The position numbers were made by a program, and so were the translations under genes. The notes under the pieces were generated by a model that was not told the DNA's origin, ran no database searches, and saw only the letters and a program-made list of their open reading frames with translations. From JAYQUR01 sp038133505 (GTDB lineage Bacteria; Pseudomonadota; Alphaproteobacteria; MPNO01; UBA830), in assembly GCA_038133505.1 (NCBI GenBank), contig JAYPTI010000074.1, forward strand, positions 1 to 15,647: a DNA stretch of 15,647 nt, in the 5' to 3' direction. This document shows positions 14,275 through 15,647 of this stretch, in pieces (position 1 is the stretch's first letter; the number at the start of each line of letters is the position of its first letter).

Positions 14275-14876
14275 GATGCGTCGTCCTCGTTTCCGGAGAC
14301 ACCGAATCTCTCTTCGTTCGAGGCGAGCCAGGCGGCCTCTTCGGGCGTATCGGTCCGGCCGAGCGCCTGATTCCGATGCGGAAAACGGCCGAATTCGGCG
14401 ATGATCACCTGATGGGCGACGGCGTAGTCGACCCATTCCTGCTTGCCCTCGTGATCCTCGAGCCCCCGGAACAGCTCGACGCACCGGTTCTGGTCGCCGA
14501 TATCCTCGCTGTGCTCGAACGGCAGGTAGGCGAACAGCTTTTCGACCGTCAGCAGTTCGCCGTGCAGCGGCCCGTCGACGATATGGCGCGCGACGTCTCG
14601 GGCGAGCGGATCAGCAGCGAAGGCGCGCGCCGTGCCGCGGAAAATATTGCGCGGAAACTGGTCCAGCAGGACGACCAGCGCCATTGCCGGATAGCGTTCC
14701 CCTTTCCAGTCCTCGAACGCCCCCGTCGCGGCGCGTTCGTAGTCGGCGGAGAAACGTCGACGGATTTCCGCGTCGACGTCCGGTCCGCCCCCGAACCAAA
14801 TTTCGCGGACCGCGCCGTGGTCGGCGCTTCCCGGTTCTCCGAACCAGAATTCGTAGATTTCCCACCAGTCGTTCAC
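14271..14876 (-). CDS. DUF924 family protein
   Basis: About 201 residues, the usual family length. Characteristic strings are ILVLLDQFPRNIFRGT-like (here ALVVLLDQFPRNIFRGTARA), FEDWKGERYPAMAL, LFAYLPFEHSED, a VAHQVIIAEFGRFPHRN segment, and the C-terminal PEEAAWL. DUF924 proteins are soluble, all-helical and TPR-like; no activity is firmly established. The start is uncertain: TTG 14882 opens the frame, but GTG 14876, six bases after GGGAAGG, is the better-placed initiator and is used here. The gene sits between the DehI-like gene (about 28 bases upstream) and the LhgO-like gene (4-base overlap), so the three are likely co-transcribed. The functional link to its neighbours is unknown. Confidence 0.88.
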   Translation of the reverse strand: MNDWWEIYEFWFGEPGSADHGAVREIWFGGGPDVDAEIRRRFSADYERAATGAFEDWKGERYPAMALVVLLDQFPRNIFRGTARAFAADPLARDVARHIVDGPLHGELLTVEKLFAYLPFEHSEDIGDQNRCVELFRGLEDHEGKQEWVDYAVAHQVIIAEFGRFPHRNQALGRTDTPEEAAWLASNEERFGVSGNEDDAS

Positions 14877-14904
14877 CGTCAACCTTCCCGAATTTCCCGG
14901 GGTT

Positions 14905-15647
14905 TCAGTCCCGCAACGCGGCGCTCAGCATTCCTCCCAGCACGATCATCCGGCAGATCGCCGGGGGAAAGATCCTGATCGTCTCCGCAAGGGCGGCGCG
15001 CGTCTCCTCGTCGGGCACAAAAGCATCTGCGCCGGGCGCGGGCAAGGCGTCAAATAGGCGCGCAGCGGCCGTGTCCGCTGCCGCGGCGATTTCGTCTGAA
15101 AGCGCATCGACGTCCCCCGCCGCTTCAATGGGGCCGAGCCAGTCGGAAATCGACTGCAGGAGTCGAGGATGACCGGTGAAGTGCCGGAAGAGAGACGGCA
15201 CCACCGGCGACCGGCCGCCGGTCGCCTGGCGTGCGAGAACCGAGAGGATGTCGCGAAGCTCGTCGCTCATCTGTTCGATCGGCGGGATGGGGAGAAGGTC
15301 GGGCAGGTCGGGAAGATCGCGGCCGGCGACTTCTATCCGGTCCGCGGGCCGGCCGGCCGCCAGCGCCAGCGAGACGATGCGGAGACTGACGGCGTTCATG
15401 GGGTTGGCCCGGTTGTAGGCATCGAGCGTTGCGCGGACGGCGGCGGCATCCGACGCCCCGAGACCGGCAGCCGCAAGCGACACCGGCGGCGTCGAGGGTG
15501 CCGCATCGGTCAGCCGGGACAGAACCTCCTGCGCGGCCGCCGCGATTTCGCCGCGGCCGAAAGCCCCGCCGACGGTCCCCCAGGCCCATTCCAGCGCGCC
15601 TGGAAACGTCGCCAGATGCCGATAGACGAGGTTGACGAGACGGACGC
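14905..15647 (-). CDS. DehI-type 2-haloacid dehalogenase family protein, 5' end outside the window
   Basis: The frame is open from the window edge (first full codon at 15645) to a TGA at 14905-14907, giving 247 residues; the N-terminus is missing. Two related halves are visible. The first has VNLVYRHLATFPGALEWAWG and later LDAYNRANPMNAVSLRIVSLAL; the second has VPSLFRHFTGHPRLLQSISDWLG and ends in FPPAICRMIVLGGML. This internal repeat, with RH(L/F)xxxP at the start of each half, matches the pseudodimer organisation of DehI / D,L-2-haloacid dehalogenases, which hydrolyse halogenated carboxylic acids to 2-hydroxy acids with inversion at C2. The conserved Asp and Asn of the DAYNRANP string lie in the region used for catalysis. 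Many database proteins of this family have unproven activity, so true dehalogenation is not certain. Confidence 0.7.
   Translation of the reverse strand, partial: VRLVNLVYRHLATFPGALEWAWGTVGGAFGRGEIAAAAQEVLSRLTDAAPSTPPVSLAAAGLGASDAAAVRATLDAYNRANPMNAVSLRIVSLALAAGRPADRIEVAGRDLPDLPDLLPIPPIEQMSDELRDILSVLARQATGGRSPVVPSLFRHFTGHPRLLQSISDWLGPIEAAGDVDALSDEIAAAADTAAARLFDALPAPGADAFVPDEETRAALAETIRIFPPAICRMIVLGGMLSAALRD

Noticed and set aside
1..15647. Mobile elements, CRISPR arrays, tRNA or rRNA genes
   Set aside because: No transposase or integrase motifs, no regularly spaced direct repeats, and no cloverleaf or rRNA-like stretches were seen on either strand.

Overview
The window comes from a GC-rich (about 65%) proteobacterial chromosome, most likely an alphaproteobacterium. 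Three things point that way: the tail of an ImuA/ImuB-type error-prone polymerase (DnaE2), a small heat-shock gene preceded by what reads as a ROSE-type RNA thermometer, and an ABC-permease/GldG-like/DUF4340 operon of the kind found outside Bacteroidetes. No insertion sequence, integrase, tRNA, rRNA or CRISPR array is visible. The DNA looks like ordinary chromosome packed with short operons, and no gap between genes exceeds 300 bases.

Left part (1-4020). The 3' end of dnaE2 (+) converges on a minus-strand pair: an FAD-dependent monooxygenase and a CxxC peroxidase/carboxymuconolactone-decarboxylase-like gene. The latter is interrupted by a single in-frame TGA, after which the family sequence carries on. 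Upstream lies a VOC-fold gene (-), divergent from an isochorismatase/N-carbamoylsarcosine-amidase-like hydrolase (+). The shared 108-base intergenic region holds a short inverted repeat. Together these look like a small catabolic neighbourhood, but no substrate can be named.

Middle (4027-7360, all -). An ornithine cyclodeaminase/mu-crystallin family gene is followed by three consecutive, non-identical TauE/SafE (DUF81) membrane permeases. The first of these overlaps the enzyme gene by 4 bases (GTGA), so the enzyme and at least one exporter appear co-translated. The enzyme seems to lack two residues used by true ornithine cyclodeaminases, so its substrate is open.

ABC operon (7619-12335, all -). 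An ATPase, an ABC-2 permease (ATGA overlap), a large GldG-like auxiliary protein and a DUF4340 membrane-anchored protein are tightly packed. This is the GldA/GldF/GldG layout, here with DUF4340 as the fourth gene; its physiological role is not known.

Right part (12527-15647, all -). An Hsp20 gene has a complete regulatory unit: an RpoH-like promoter (CTTGAA-N15-CCTAAAT), a leader of about 90 bases with three hairpins of which the last buries the ribosome binding site, and a strong intrinsic terminator. Upstream is a three-gene set with the first two close and the last two overlapping: a DehI-type 2-haloacid dehalogenase homologue (its 5' part cut by the window edge), a DUF924 protein, and an L-2-hydroxyglutarate-oxidase-like FAD enzyme. 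A dehalogenase making 2-hydroxy acids beside a 2-hydroxy-acid oxidase suggests a possible two-step route. No wholly new system is demonstrable; the best leads are the interrupted CxxC gene, the enzyme-plus-three-permeases operon, the Gld-like operon and the dehalogenase/oxidase set.
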